Shown in pieces: positions 16,504-26,028 of a stretch of DNA of 64,000 nt; position 1 is the stretch's first letter, and each line of letters opens with the position of its first letter. Location: contig NC_011740.1 of NCBI RefSeq assembly GCF_000026225.1, forward strand, positions 1,302,001 to 1,366,000. The letters run 5' to 3'. Under the pieces are notes generated by a model. That model was not told where the DNA came from and searched no databases. It saw only the letters and a program-made list of their open reading frames with translations. The DNA comes from Escherichia fergusonii ATCC 35469. Lineage in GTDB: Bacteria; Pseudomonadota; Gammaproteobacteria; Enterobacterales; Enterobacteriaceae. The position numbers were made by a program, and so were the translations under genes.

Positions 16504-17577
16504 TTAGCGGGAGTAACTGACGGTAGCGGGCAGAGAAGGCGGGGAGAACAACAGATCGCTGAATGCGCGCTGTGAAAGTTTTCTTACCAGCAAGCCCGCA
16601 ACAGTACAAATCAACAAACTGAGAAAGGGATAAACCAGCAGGAGCGTCAGTTCGACTTGCGGCGACCAGCGTGCCGCGTTCATTTGCGGAATCAGGCTTA
16701 AGCTGAATATTTCTACCAGTATGCGATGGGTGGTATAGATAGCAATGGTGTTGGAGCCAATCACATTCAGCAGGCTGGAGGAGCGCATACCGAAGCGTTG
16801 CTCGTACTGATAAAACAGCTTCATGATCACCACAATCGATACCAGCGACAACAGCAGCGAGATATTAAACAACCAGGCACCGACCGCCAGAACGGCCAAC
16901 AAAGAAGCCATCAGCAGATGGCGGCGCAACGGCACCGCTTTAACACAGGTCATTAATGTTGCGCCAAACCATGCGCCAAGACTGTAATAAGGCAAATTGC
17001 GGATCACGCTGTTCATTCCCCACCACGGCGTGGGAACGAAATTAACAGCGACACTCAGCAGCACAAACAAGGCGAATAGTGGCAGCGCCAGACGGCTAAA
17101 AAGTTTACATATCACGAAATAGACAATTAAAGCATACAGATACCACAAGCTGGTGCTGGCGGTGATCATCCCGTGCAGGAACTCACCGGTGGAATCGGCA
17201 TAAGCGGCATTGGAGGCATTGCTTAAATCGCGCTCAGGTGCCAGCCACTGATTCAGCGCACTTAACGCCAGCCACTGCACCACGCCCCACAGTGCCAGCA
17301 CCCAGAAGATGCTCCAGATGCGTTTATCGAGACAATTTCCCCACGGCACGCAATCGATATAGCGGCGAATCAAATAGCCGGATATAAAGAAAAACACCGG
17401 CATACGAAAGGGCGCAAGGTAAAGATTGAAATAGATCCAGCATTTGCTCAGGACTTCCGATAACGGATGCTGAAAAGTGGTCAGATGCGGATAAAAGGTA
17501 ATGACCGAGTGATAAATCACCACCAGACAAATACATAACCCTTTGATCTGGTTAATCCATAGCTCTTTTTGTTTCAT
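16504..17577 (-). CDS. ycfT: YcfT, acyltransferase-3 family membrane protein
   Basis: This 357-residue inner-membrane protein has about ten hydrophobic segments. The N-terminus WINQIKGLCICLVVIYHSVI carries the conserved His of the acyltransferase-3 (OafB/WecH-like) family, and RMPVFFFISGYLI is the next typical motif. The family moves acyl groups onto extracytoplasmic sugars or glycans; no substrate is known for YcfT. It lies between mfd and the divergent lolCDE operon, as in K-12. Confidence 0.93.
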   Translation of the reverse strand: MKQKELWINQIKGLCICLVVIYHSVITFYPHLTTFQHPLSEVLSKCWIYFNLYLAPFRMPVFFFISGYLIRRYIDCVPWGNCLDKRIWSIFWVLALWGVVQWLALSALNQWLAPERDLSNASNAAYADSTGEFLHGMITASTSLWYLYALIVYFVICKLFSRLALPLFALFVLLSVAVNFVPTPWWGMNSVIRNLPYYSLGAWFGATLMTCVKAVPLRRHLLMASLLAVLAVGAWLFNISLLLSLVSIVVIMKLFYQYEQRFGMRSSSLLNVIGSNTIAIYTTHRILVEIFSLSLIPQMNAARWSPQVELTLLLVYPFLSLLICTVAGLLVRKLSQRAFSDLLFSPPSLPATVSYSR

Positions 17578-17838
17578 CAGGACAACACGCTCTTTTTATT
17601 TAACATGCTGTTGATCCTGCGGGGCGAGTCGCGTGGTGTAATGCGTATCTGTCTGTATTTGGTTATTTTTCAGAAAAAGATCAGGCCACAAGACCGATGA
17701 GAAAATGAGGCACTTTAGCCGATTGATTTGTCGGTACTTTTCAGATTAGCCCTGACGATCACTTACAGTTCAGACGTTTACCCATCTTGCTTTCGCTTAT
17801 ATACTCGTGTCTTTGCTAACAGCAACCAGACGGATTTC

Positions 17839-19038
17839 ATGTACCAACCTGTCGCTCTATTTATTGGCCTGCGTTACATGCGTGGGCGTGCAGCGGATCG
17901 CTTCGGTCGTTTCGTCTCCTGGCTTTCTACCATCGGCATTACCCTCGGGGTGATGGCACTGGTCACAGTATTGTCAGTGATGAACGGCTTTGAGCGCGAG
18001 CTGCAAAACAACATCCTTGGCCTGATGCCACAGGCAATTCTCTCTTCTGAGCATGGCTCTCTTAACCCGCAGCAACTCCCGGAAACGGCAGTCAAACTGG
18101 ACGGCGTTAATCGCATCGCACCTGTCACTACCGGTGATGTGGTACTGCAAAGTGCACGCAGCGTGGCGGTCGGGGTGATGCTGGGTATCGACCCGGCACA
18201 AAAAGATCCACTAACGCCGTATCTGGTCAATGTGAAACAAGCTGATCTCGAACCGGGGAAATATAATGTCATTCTCGGCGAACAACTTGCCTCACAGTTA
18301 GGTGTCAATCGCGGTGATCAAATCCGCGTGATGGTGCCGTCTGCCAGCCAGTTCACGCCGATGGGGCGTATTCCAAGCCAGCGCCTGTTCAATGTGATTG
18401 GCACTTTCGCCGCCAACAGTGAAGTCGATGGCTATGAAATGCTGGTGAATATTGAGGATGCCTCGCGTCTGATGCGTTATCCGGCAGGCAATATCACTGG
18501 CTGGCGTTTGTGGCTGGATGAGCCGCTGAAAGTTGATTCTTTAAGCCAGCAAAAACTGCCTGAAGGCAGCAAATGGCAGGACTGGCGTGATCGTAAAGGC
18601 GAGCTGTTCCAGGCCGTACGCATGGAAAAAAATATGATGGGCTTACTGCTGAGCCTGATTGTCGCCGTTGCGGCGTTTAACATTATTACTTCGCTGGGGC
18701 TGATGGTGATGGAGAAGCAGGGCGAAGTGGCGATCCTGCAAACGCAAGGCTTAACTCCGCGACAAATCATGATGGTCTTTATGGTGCAAGGGGCCAGCGC
18801 CGGGATTATCGGTGCGATCCTCGGAGCGGCCCTTGGCGCACTGCTTGCCAGCCAGTTGAATAATCTGATGCCGATAATCGGCGTCCTGCTTGATGGCGCG
18901 GCACTGCCAGTCGCTATCGAACCTTTACAGGTCATTGTTATTGCGCTGGTGGCGATGGCTATCGCGCTGCTCTCTACGCTTTACCCTTCATGGCGCGCTG
19001 CCGCCACTCAACCCGCTGAGGCTTTACGTTATGAATAA
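17839..19038 (+). CDS. lolC: Lipoprotein-releasing ABC permease LolC
   Basis: This 399-residue inner-membrane subunit of LolCD2E extracts outer-membrane lipoproteins and hands them to LolA. It has one N-terminal transmembrane helix (SWLSTIGITLGVMALVTVLS), a large periplasmic MacB-like domain, and three C-terminal helices. The LolA-binding hook belongs to the periplasmic domain. The start at 17839 gives the E. coli length; an earlier ATG at 17728 would add 37 unlikely residues. It is the first gene of lolC-lolD-lolE-nagK-cobB and overlaps lolD by eight bases. Confidence 0.97.
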   Translation: MYQPVALFIGLRYMRGRAADRFGRFVSWLSTIGITLGVMALVTVLSVMNGFERELQNNILGLMPQAILSSEHGSLNPQQLPETAVKLDGVNRIAPVTTGDVVLQSARSVAVGVMLGIDPAQKDPLTPYLVNVKQADLEPGKYNVILGEQLASQLGVNRGDQIRVMVPSASQFTPMGRIPSQRLFNVIGTFAANSEVDGYEMLVNIEDASRLMRYPAGNITGWRLWLDEPLKVDSLSQQKLPEGSKWQDWRDRKGELFQAVRMEKNMMGLLLSLIVAVAAFNIITSLGLMVMEKQGEVAILQTQGLTPRQIMMVFMVQGASAGIIGAILGAALGALLASQLNNLMPIIGVLLDGAALPVAIEPLQVIVIALVAMAIALLSTLYPSWRAAATQPAEALRYE

Positions 19039-19732
19039 GATCCTGTTGCAATGCGACAACCTGTGCAAACGCTATCAGGAAGGCAGTGTGCAAACCGATG
19101 TACTGCACAATGTCAGTTTCAGCGTCGGCGAAGGTGAAATGATGGCGATCGTCGGTAGCTCTGGTTCTGGTAAAAGTACCTTGCTGCACCTGCTGGGCGG
19201 GCTGGATACGCCAACCTCCGGCGATGTGGTTTTTAATGGTCAGCCGATGAGCAAACTGTCGTCGGCGGCGAAAGCAGAACTGCGCAACCAGAAGCTGGGC
19301 TTTATTTATCAGTTTCACCACCTGCTGCCGGATTTTACCGCCCTGGAAAACGTGGCTATGCCGCTGTTGATTGGCAAGAAAAAGCCCGCTGAAATCAACA
19401 GCCGTGCGCTGGAGATGTTAAAAGCGGTGGGGCTGGAGCATCGTGCGAATCACCGCCCATCTGAACTTTCTGGCGGCGAACGCCAGCGTGTGGCGATTGC
19501 CCGTGCGCTGGTCAATAACCCGCGGCTGGTACTGGCGGATGAACCTACTGGTAACCTCGATGCACGTAACGCCGACAGCATCTTCCAGTTGCTTGGGGAA
19601 TTGAATCGCTTGCAGGGCACCGCCTTCCTGGTGGTTACTCACGACCTGCAACTGGCGAAACGTATGAGCCGCCAACTGGAAATGCGTGATGGACGTCTGA
19701 CGGCGGAACTGAGCCTGATGGGGGCGGAGTAA
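19031..19732 (+). CDS. lolD: Lipoprotein-releasing ABC ATPase LolD
   Basis: This 233-residue ATPase powers LolCD2E. Walker A is GSSGSGKST (residues 42-50), followed by the Q-loop region QFHHLLPDF, the ABC signature LSGGERQRVAIARAL, Walker B LVLADEPTGNLD and the switch His in VVTHD. The ATG lies inside the 3' end of lolC and the stop shares one base with the lolE start (TAATG), so the three subunits are translationally coupled. Confidence 0.97.
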   Translation: MNKILLQCDNLCKRYQEGSVQTDVLHNVSFSVGEGEMMAIVGSSGSGKSTLLHLLGGLDTPTSGDVVFNGQPMSKLSSAAKAELRNQKLGFIYQFHHLLPDFTALENVAMPLLIGKKKPAEINSRALEMLKAVGLEHRANHRPSELSGGERQRVAIARALVNNPRLVLADEPTGNLDARNADSIFQLLGELNRLQGTAFLVVTHDLQLAKRMSRQLEMRDGRLTAELSLMGAE

Positions 19733-20976
19733 TGGCGATGCCTTTATCGTTATTGATTGGCCTGCGTTTTAGTCGCGGACGGCGGCGCGGCGGCATGGTA
19801 TCGCTGATCTCCGTCATTTCTACCATTGGCATTGCCCTCGGCGTGGCGGTATTGATCGTCGGGTTAAGCGCGATGAACGGCTTTGAACGCGAACTGAACA
19901 ACCGCATTCTGGCGGTGGTGCCGCATGGCGAAATTGAGGCGGTGGATCAGCCGTGGACTAACTGGCAAGAAGCCCTGGATAACGTGCAAAAAGTGCCGGG
20001 TATTGCCGCTGCCGCGCCGTATATCAATTTCACCGGGCTGGTGGAAAGTGGTGCCAATCTGCGCGCAATTCAGGTCAAGGGCGTTAACCCGCAACAGGAA
20101 CAGCGTTTGAGCGCATTACCCTCGTTTGTCCAGGACGATGCGTGGAGCAATTTTAAAGCAGGCGAACAGCAAATTATCATCGGCAAAGGCGTGGCGGATG
20201 CGCTGAAAGTGAAGCAGGGCGATTGGGTGTCGATTATGATCCCAAATTCGAATCCCGAGCATAAACTGATGCAGCCAAAACGTGTGCGTTTGCACGTTGC
20301 CGGTATTTTGCAGTTGAGTGGCCAACTCGATCACAGTTTTGCCATGATCCCGCTGGCAGATGCCCAACAATATCTTGATATGGGTTCCAGCGTGTCAGGT
20401 ATTGCCCTTAAAATGACGGATGTTTTCAACGCCAATAAGCTGGTACGCGATGCGGGTGAAGTGACCAACAGCTATGTTTATATTAAAAGCTGGATTGGTA
20501 CTTACGGCTATATGTATCGCGATATCCAGATGATCCGCGCCATTATGTATCTGGCGATGGTACTGGTGATTGGCGTGGCCTGTTTCAACATCGTCTCTAC
20601 CTTAGTGATGGCGGTGAAAGACAAGAGTGGCGATATCGCAGTATTAAGAACGCTGGGGGCGAAAGATGGTTTAATTCGCGCCATCTTTGTCTGGTATGGA
20701 TTGCTGGCAGGGCTGTTCGGCAGCCTGTGTGGTGTGATTATCGGCGTGGTGGTTTCACTGCAACTTACCCCGATTATTGAGTGGATTGAAAAGCTGATCG
20801 GTCATCAGTTCCTCTCCAGCGATATCTATTTTATTGACTTCCTGCCATCGGAATTGCACTGGCTGGACGTCTTCTACGTACTGGTCACAGCATTGTTGCT
20901 GAGTCTTTTGGCAAGTTGGTATCCGGCGCGGCGCGCCAGTAATATTGACCCTGCGCGAGTCCTTAGCGGCCAGTAA
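19732..20976 (+). CDS. lolE: Lipoprotein-releasing ABC permease LolE
   Basis: This 414-residue partner of LolC has the same topology: an N-terminal helix (SLISVISTIGIALGVAVLIV), a large periplasmic domain and three C-terminal helices. In E. coli LolE is the subunit that receives the lipoprotein substrate. The C-terminus SWYPARRASNIDPARVLSGQ has the paired arginines and PA(R/E) motif also found at the LolC end. nagK begins 28 bases later in the same operon. Confidence 0.97.
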   Translation: MAMPLSLLIGLRFSRGRRRGGMVSLISVISTIGIALGVAVLIVGLSAMNGFERELNNRILAVVPHGEIEAVDQPWTNWQEALDNVQKVPGIAAAAPYINFTGLVESGANLRAIQVKGVNPQQEQRLSALPSFVQDDAWSNFKAGEQQIIIGKGVADALKVKQGDWVSIMIPNSNPEHKLMQPKRVRLHVAGILQLSGQLDHSFAMIPLADAQQYLDMGSSVSGIALKMTDVFNANKLVRDAGEVTNSYVYIKSWIGTYGYMYRDIQMIRAIMYLAMVLVIGVACFNIVSTLVMAVKDKSGDIAVLRTLGAKDGLIRAIFVWYGLLAGLFGSLCGVIIGVVVSLQLTPIIEWIEKLIGHQFLSSDIYFIDFLPSELHWLDVFYVLVTALLLSLLASWYPARRASNIDPARVLSGQ

Positions 20977-21004
20977 AGGCAGTACATTAAAACAAGGAGC
21001 GGCA

Positions 21005-21916
21005 ATGTATTACGGGTTTGATATTGGTGGAACAAAAATTGCGCTTGGCGTGTTTGATAGCGGTCGGCAGTTGCAGTGGGAAAAGCGGGTGCCGACACCG
21101 CGTGACAGCTATGACGCATTTTTAGATGCAGTGTGCGAGCTGGTGGCTGAAGCTGACCAACGTTTTGGCTGTAAAGGTTCTGTCGGCATCGGTATTCCGG
21201 GAATGCCGGAAACAGAAGATGGTACGCTGTATGCCGCCAATGTCCCTGCTGCCAGCGGTAAACCGCTGCGTGCCGACCTGAGCGCACGTCTTGATCGCGA
21301 TGTACGCCTTGATAACGATGCCAACTGTTTTGCCCTTTCTGAAGCATGGGATGATGAATTTACTCAATATCCACTGGTGATGGGGTTGATTCTCGGCACT
21401 GGCGTTGGCGGCGGGCTGATTTTCAACGGTAAACCGATTACCGGTAAAAGCTACATTACCGGCGAGTTTGGCCATATGCGTCTGCCGGTTGATGCATTAA
21501 CCATGATGGGGTTGGATTTCCCGTTACGCCGCTGCGGCTGTGGTCAAATTGGTTGTATCGAAAATTATCTATCGGGTCGGGGCTTTGCGTGGCTCTGGCA
21601 ACACTATTATCATCAACCGTTGCAGGCTCCTGAAATTATTGCCTTATGGGAAGAAGGCGATGAGCGGGCGCAGGCACACGTTGATCGCTATCTGGATTTG
21701 CTGGCAGTGTGTCTGGGAAATATCCTGACTATTGTTGATCCTGATCTGGTGGTGATTGGCGGGGGATTATCAAACTTTACAGCAATAACAACACAACTGG
21801 CGGACAGGTTGCCCCGGCATCTGTTACCTGTAGCTCGTGTGCCGCGTATTGAACGTGCGCGTCATGGAGATGCAGGTGGTATGCGCGGCGCGGCCTTTTT
21901 ACATCTTAGTGATTAA
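21005..21916 (+). CDS. nagK: N-acetylglucosamine kinase
   Basis: This 303-residue ROK-family kinase phosphorylates N-acetylglucosamine recovered during cell-wall turnover. It has the phosphate-binding start YYGFDIGGTKIALGVFD, the sugar-site LDNDANCFALSEAW with the catalytic Asp, LGTGVGGGLI, and the ROK zinc motif GEFGHMRLP...RRCGCGQIGCIENYLSGRG with three cysteines. AAGGAG precedes the ATG. It lies 28 bases after lolE and 15 bases before cobB. Confidence 0.97.
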   Translation: MYYGFDIGGTKIALGVFDSGRQLQWEKRVPTPRDSYDAFLDAVCELVAEADQRFGCKGSVGIGIPGMPETEDGTLYAANVPAASGKPLRADLSARLDRDVRLDNDANCFALSEAWDDEFTQYPLVMGLILGTGVGGGLIFNGKPITGKSYITGEFGHMRLPVDALTMMGLDFPLRRCGCGQIGCIENYLSGRGFAWLWQHYYHQPLQAPEIIALWEEGDERAQAHVDRYLDLLAVCLGNILTIVDPDLVVIGGGLSNFTAITTQLADRLPRHLLPVARVPRIERARHGDAGGMRGAAFLHLSD

Positions 21917-21931
21917 TCAAAAGGGGTTGTT

Positions 21932-22753
21932 ATGCTGTCGCGTCAGAATCACCGATTAAAACGTTTTCGTAAAAACAAACGCCATCTACGCGAACGACTG
22001 CGTCAGCGTATTTTTTTCAGAGACAGGGTGGTGCCGGAAGTGATGGAAAAACCAAGAGTATTAGTCCTTACAGGTGCAGGGATTTCTGCAGAATCAGGTA
22101 TTCGTACCTTTCGCGCCGCAGATGGCCTGTGGGAAGAACATCGGGTTGAAGATGTGGCAACGCCGGAAGGTTTCGATCGTGATCCTGATCTGGTGCAAGC
22201 ATTTTATAACGCCCGCCGTCGACAGTTGCAGCAGCCAGAAATTCAGCCTAACGCCGCGCATCTTGCGCTGGCTAAACTGCAAGATGCTCTCGGCGATCGC
22301 TTTTTACTGGTGACGCAGAATATCGACAACCTGCATGAACGTGCCGGTAATACCAATGTGATTCATATGCATGGGGAATTGCTGAAAGTACGTTGTTCGC
22401 AAAGTGGTCAGGTTCTCGACTGGACCGGAGACGTCACGCCAGAAGACAAATGTCATTGCTGCCAGTTCCCGGCTCCGCTGCGCCCACACGTAGTATGGTT
22501 TGGCGAAATGCCACTCGGCATGGATGAAATTTATATGGCGCTGTCGATGGCCGATATTTTCATTGCTATTGGCACATCAGGGCATGTTTATCCAGCTGCT
22601 GGGTTTGTCCACGAAGCGAAGCTGCATGGCGCGCATACGGTTGAACTCAATCTCGAACCGAGCCAGGTCGGTAATGAATTTGCCGAGAAATATTACGGCC
22701 CGGCAAGTCAGGTGGTGCCTGAATTTGTTGAGAAGTTGCTGAAGGGATTATAA
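21932..22753 (+). CDS. cobB: Sirtuin NAD-dependent deacylase CobB
   Basis: This 273-residue enzyme removes acetyl and succinyl groups from lysines, including on acetyl-CoA synthetase. An arginine-rich N-terminal extension (about 37 residues) precedes GAGISAESGIRTFRAADGLW; the catalytic His is in VIHMHGELLKVRC, and the zinc cysteines include CSQSG and CHCC. MEKPRVLVL at residue 38 would be the start of a short form. The protein ends EKLLKGL, six residues shorter than the K-12 sequence I recall (a KAGSIA tail), and a BIME follows 12 bases later. Confidence 0.95.
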   Translation: MLSRQNHRLKRFRKNKRHLRERLRQRIFFRDRVVPEVMEKPRVLVLTGAGISAESGIRTFRAADGLWEEHRVEDVATPEGFDRDPDLVQAFYNARRRQLQQPEIQPNAAHLALAKLQDALGDRFLLVTQNIDNLHERAGNTNVIHMHGELLKVRCSQSGQVLDWTGDVTPEDKCHCCQFPAPLRPHVVWFGEMPLGMDEIYMALSMADIFIAIGTSGHVYPAAGFVHEAKLHGAHTVELNLEPSQVGNEFAEKYYGPASQVVPEFVEKLLKGL

Positions 22754-22765
22754 ATCAGGAGTAAT

Positions 22766-22863
22766 TGCCTGATGCGCTACGCTTATCAGGCCTACAAGGG
22801 GCGCAATTAATTGAATTTGCGGATTTTGTGGGCCGGATAAGGCGTTCGCGCCGCATCCGGCAT
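22766..22863. repeat. BIME (two REP units) after cobB
   Basis: Two REP units in inverted orientation lie at 22766-22796 (TGCCTGATGCGCTACGCTTA...) and 22828-22863 (GTGGGCCGGATAAGGCGTTC...), between the convergent ends of cobB and ycfZ. Such elements bind gyrase or IHF and stabilise upstream mRNA. Confidence 0.9.
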
Positions 22864-22889
22864 AATACACGCACAATTTACTGCCTCTT

Positions 22890-23675
22890 TTACCGTTTAC
22901 TCGTCAATAACAACGCGGCAATAAACGTACAAACACCAATCAGCCCAGCCCAGAGCGGCGATATTCTGGTAATCGCAAAGCTGTCATCGATATACAAACA
23001 TAAAGCCTGATAACCCATATTGGCAATAGTCATCGCCACTGCAAACTTTAATGCATAATTAAGGCGCGTTGTGTAGTTAAAAAATGCAGTAAAGACGATG
23101 AATGCAACAGCCCAGGCAAAAAGGCCTAATGTCGTGGTACTGCCAGGAGGAGCATTCTCATGCAGTTGTTCTGGATGCGGGTAATATGTCAGTGGTGGCG
23201 TCGGTTGTTTTAATATCTGTGCTTGTAAAATAGCCAATGCATTATTGATTCCCTGATACCAGAGATCTGCATGTAAATAAGCCAGCGTATGATTTTCTAC
23301 CAGAAGGCCGAGATGTTTATCGTCCATGCTGCTTTCAACCTGGCCGTTGGTTATCATAATTAACCGTGGTTCGCGGGTAGTAAAAAGTAACAGAACACTT
23401 CCTTTTACATCATTCAATGAAGATGACGCATGCGCCAGCATCGCTTTGCCATTTTGCCTGAAGCTTGCTTCATTAACGCCAGGTACAACCACGATAAACG
23501 GCGCAATCCCGGTTTGTTGACGAAAAAGCTCCGCTTTCCGCGCAATCTCCTCAGCATCCGGTACAGTACCTGTAACATCCGTAAAAAGTGTCTTCATTAT
23601 TGGAATCAATGGCTTACTGGTTGCCGTCAGAGGCAGAAGTATCAGTAAACTGAGCAGTATTATGATTTTTTTCAT
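22890..23675 (-). CDS. ycfZ: YcfZ, TPM-domain-like inner-membrane protein
   Basis: This 261-residue protein has a hydrophobic N-terminal signal (KKIIILLSLLILLPLTATS), a soluble domain resembling TPM domains (FIVVVPGVNEASFRQNGKAM... GSVLLLFTTREPRLIMITNG), and about three membrane helices from residue 180 on. TPM domains occur in photosystem repair and membrane-protein quality control elsewhere; the role of YcfZ is not known. Its ATG overlaps the ymfA stop by four bases, so the two are cotranslated. Confidence 0.9.
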   Translation of the reverse strand: MKKIIILLSLLILLPLTATSKPLIPIMKTLFTDVTGTVPDAEEIARKAELFRQQTGIAPFIVVVPGVNEASFRQNGKAMLAHASSSLNDVKGSVLLLFTTREPRLIMITNGQVESSMDDKHLGLLVENHTLAYLHADLWYQGINNALAILQAQILKQPTPPLTYYPHPEQLHENAPPGSTTTLGLFAWAVAFIVFTAFFNYTTRLNYALKFAVAMTIANMGYQALCLYIDDSFAITRISPLWAGLIGVCTFIAALLLTSKR

Positions 23676-24133
23676 GGGCGGGACTTCCGTTTCCTGCGTG
23701 TCTTTTTAGAGGAGGACATACTGATTAATAAACCGACGGCGATAAAAATAACGCCCATAATGCCGATAAACCCCCATTTAAAGAAATTAACCCACGGGTT
23801 ATTTATCTCAGCCTTTTCAGGATGCCCTGGAGAATAATAAACATTAACTTTATCGCCTTCGCTGTCTTCATAAAAATCGCTGCCGATACTCGAATTGAAA
23901 ATTAGCGTGTAATCTGGCGTCGGGCGAAAGGCAACGACGGGATACCACGAACCATTTTTACCCGTGCGATGAGAATGACTGGAGTGCCAGACGGTATCAA
24001 CAATGACGCCTTCGGTATGAATCGCGTCTTTGCTATAGGTGAACTGGTTATAAAAGATAACAACAGAAATGAGGATCAGTACCAGACCGATACCGAGGAA
24101 TATACGAAAGAAAACTTTACTGTCCTGACTCAT
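23672..24133 (-). CDS. ymfA: YmfA, DUF3592 inner-membrane protein
   Basis: This 153-residue protein has two membrane helices (FFRIFLGIGLVLILISVVIF and near residues 117-140) flanking a DUF3592-type soluble part (TEGVIVDTVWHSSHSHR... YPVVAFRP... VNVYYSPGHPEKAEI). The start at 24133 has AAGGA upstream and matches K-12; an ATG at 24175 would add 14 residues. It is the first gene of ymfA-ycfZ, downstream of the potABCD terminator. Function unknown. Confidence 0.9.
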   Translation of the reverse strand: MSQDSKVFFRIFLGIGLVLILISVVIFYNQFTYSKDAIHTEGVIVDTVWHSSHSHRTGKNGSWYPVVAFRPTPDYTLIFNSSIGSDFYEDSEGDKVNVYYSPGHPEKAEINNPWVNFFKWGFIGIMGVIFIAVGLLISMSSSKKTRRKRKSRP

Positions 24134-24153
24134 TAGCCACATCCTTGCTAAAT

Positions 24154-24184
24154 AAAAAACGGGCGGTAATACCACCGCCCGTTT
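24154..24184 (-). terminator. potABCD terminator
   Basis: AAACGGGCGG (24157-24166) pairs with CCGCCCGTTT (24175-24184), followed on the minus strand by TTTTTTATTT. It lies seven bases beyond the potD stop. Confidence 0.9.
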
Positions 24185-24190
24185 GCTGAA

Positions 24191-25237
24191 TTAACGTCCT
24201 GCTTTCAGCTTCTGATAATACTCTTCATAAATGCTGCTGGCTGCGCCAACGTCATTCTGCCATTCGCCATTTTTAATGGTTTCAGCATCCGGGTAGAGCG
24301 TCTTGTCGTTCGCTATTTCCGGGCTTAACAGCTTACGCGCGGCGAGGTTTGGCGTTGGATAACCGATAGTTTCAGCAACCTGTTTTGCCACATCCGGGCG
24401 CAGCAGGAAGTTGATCAATTTCAGCGCGCCTTCTTTGTTTTTGGCATTTGCCGGGATCGCCAGGCTGTCCATCCAGAAAATGCCGCCTTCTTTCGGCCAC
24501 ACCACATCAATTGGCGTACCCGCCTGGCGTGCCACGAAAGCAGAACCATTCCAGATCATGCCGAGGTTAACTTCGCCTTCCATGTAAGGGTTAGCCGGGT
24601 TATCGGAGTTAAACGCCGCTACGTTTGGCATCAGTTTTTTCAGCTCGTTATACGCAGCTTCAATCTCTTTCGGATCGGTGGTGTTACCGGAGTAGCCCAG
24701 CTTACGCAGCGCCATCTGGAACACTTCACGGGCATCGTCGGTCAGCAGCAGGCTGCCTTTGTACTCAGGCTTCCACAGATCGGCCCAGCTGGTGACAGAT
24801 TTCGGATCCACTGCATCACCGTTAACACCAATCGCCGTCGCACCCCAGATATACGGAATGGAGTAGTCGTTATTCGGGTCAAACGGCTTGTTGAGCATGT
24901 CTGGATCGAGGTTGCTGAAATTGCTTAACTTCGACTTGTCGATCTTCTGGATCATCCCTTCTTTACGCATTTTATCGACATAATAGGTTGAAGGAACCAC
25001 CAGGTCATAGGCACCGTCTTTGTACGTTTTCAGCTTGGCGTACATGGTTTCGTTCGACTCGTAAGTCGAATAGATAACCTTAATACCGGTTTCTTTGGTG
25101 AACTGTTCAAGCAGTCCTGGCGGCACGTACTCGGTCCAGTTGTAGAAATACAGCGTGTTGTTGTCATCGGCGTGAGCGGCGCTCATGCCCAGTGCCAGAG
25201 CACCCGCCGCGAGCAGGTGGCGTGACCATTTTTTCAT
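24191..25237 (-). CDS. potD: Spermidine/putrescine-binding protein PotD
   Basis: This 348-residue periplasmic receptor serves the PotABCD polyamine importer, with a preference for spermidine. The signal peptide MKKWSRHLLAAGALALGMSAAHA is cleaved before DDNNT. The mature protein has typical segments NTLYFYNWTEYVPPGLLEQF and NLGMIWNGSAFVARQ that line the polyamine pocket with acidic and aromatic residues. It is the last gene of the operon and overlaps potC by four bases (ATGA). Confidence 0.97.
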   Translation of the reverse strand: MKKWSRHLLAAGALALGMSAAHADDNNTLYFYNWTEYVPPGLLEQFTKETGIKVIYSTYESNETMYAKLKTYKDGAYDLVVPSTYYVDKMRKEGMIQKIDKSKLSNFSNLDPDMLNKPFDPNNDYSIPYIWGATAIGVNGDAVDPKSVTSWADLWKPEYKGSLLLTDDAREVFQMALRKLGYSGNTTDPKEIEAAYNELKKLMPNVAAFNSDNPANPYMEGEVNLGMIWNGSAFVARQAGTPIDVVWPKEGGIFWMDSLAIPANAKNKEGALKLINFLLRPDVAKQVAETIGYPTPNLAARKLLSPEIANDKTLYPDAETIKNGEWQNDVGAASSIYEEYYQKLKAGR

Positions 25238-26028
25238 TTAACGTCCCCTGTGTTACCTTTCGTTTTATCACGAGCAATAAGCTGGCTGGCAATAACCATC
25301 ACCAGCGACAGCACCAGTAATATGGTTGCCAGCGCGTTAACTTCCGGCGATACGCCGACTTTGACCATCGAATAAATTTTTAACGGCAGAATTTCATAGC
25401 CTGGTCCGGTGACGAACGAAGAAACTACCACGTCGTCCATCGACAGGGTAAAGCTTAACACCCAGCCCGCCGCTACCGCTGGCATTGCCAGTGGCAGAAT
25501 GATTTTTCGCAGAATGGTAAATTCGCTGGCACCGAGATCTTTCGCCGCTTCCAGCATTCGCACATCAAAACCTTTCAGACGCGAATACACCGTCACCACC
25601 ACAAATGGCAGGCAAAAGGTGATGTGCGAGAACAGCAGCGACCAGAAGCCAAGCTGAATACCAAGCAGCATAAACAGCACCAGCAGAGAAATAGCCATTA
25701 CGATATCTGGCGACATCATCACTACAAACAGCATTCCACTAACGAACGGCTTACCACGAAAGCGATAACGGTACAGCGCAACTGCCGTCAGTGAACCGAT
25801 AAGCGTAGCAAACGTCGCCGAAAACACCGCCATCGTCAGTGAATGCTGCGCTGCCTGTAACAGACTGTCGTTGTTCATCAGCAGGCTATACCATTTGGTG
25901 GTAAAACCCTGCCAGTTGATGCCAAAGCGCGAGCTGTTAAAGGAATTCACAATCAAAATAATGATTGGAATATACAGATACGCGTAGATAGCGGTCATAA
26001 AACCGCCGCGAAGCAGTCGACCGATCAT
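25234..26028 (-). CDS. potC: Spermidine/putrescine ABC permease PotC
   Basis: This 264-residue permease has six predicted helices. The cytoplasmic EAA loop that docks onto PotA is visible as EAAKDLGASEFTILRKIILP (around residue 160). It pairs with PotB to form the channel. Four-base overlaps with potB and potD show tight translational coupling. Confidence 0.97.
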   Translation of the reverse strand: MIGRLLRGGFMTAIYAYLYIPIIILIVNSFNSSRFGINWQGFTTKWYSLLMNNDSLLQAAQHSLTMAVFSATFATLIGSLTAVALYRYRFRGKPFVSGMLFVVMMSPDIVMAISLLVLFMLLGIQLGFWSLLFSHITFCLPFVVVTVYSRLKGFDVRMLEAAKDLGASEFTILRKIILPLAMPAVAAGWVLSFTLSMDDVVVSSFVTGPGYEILPLKIYSMVKVGVSPEVNALATILLVLSLVMVIASQLIARDKTKGNTGDVK

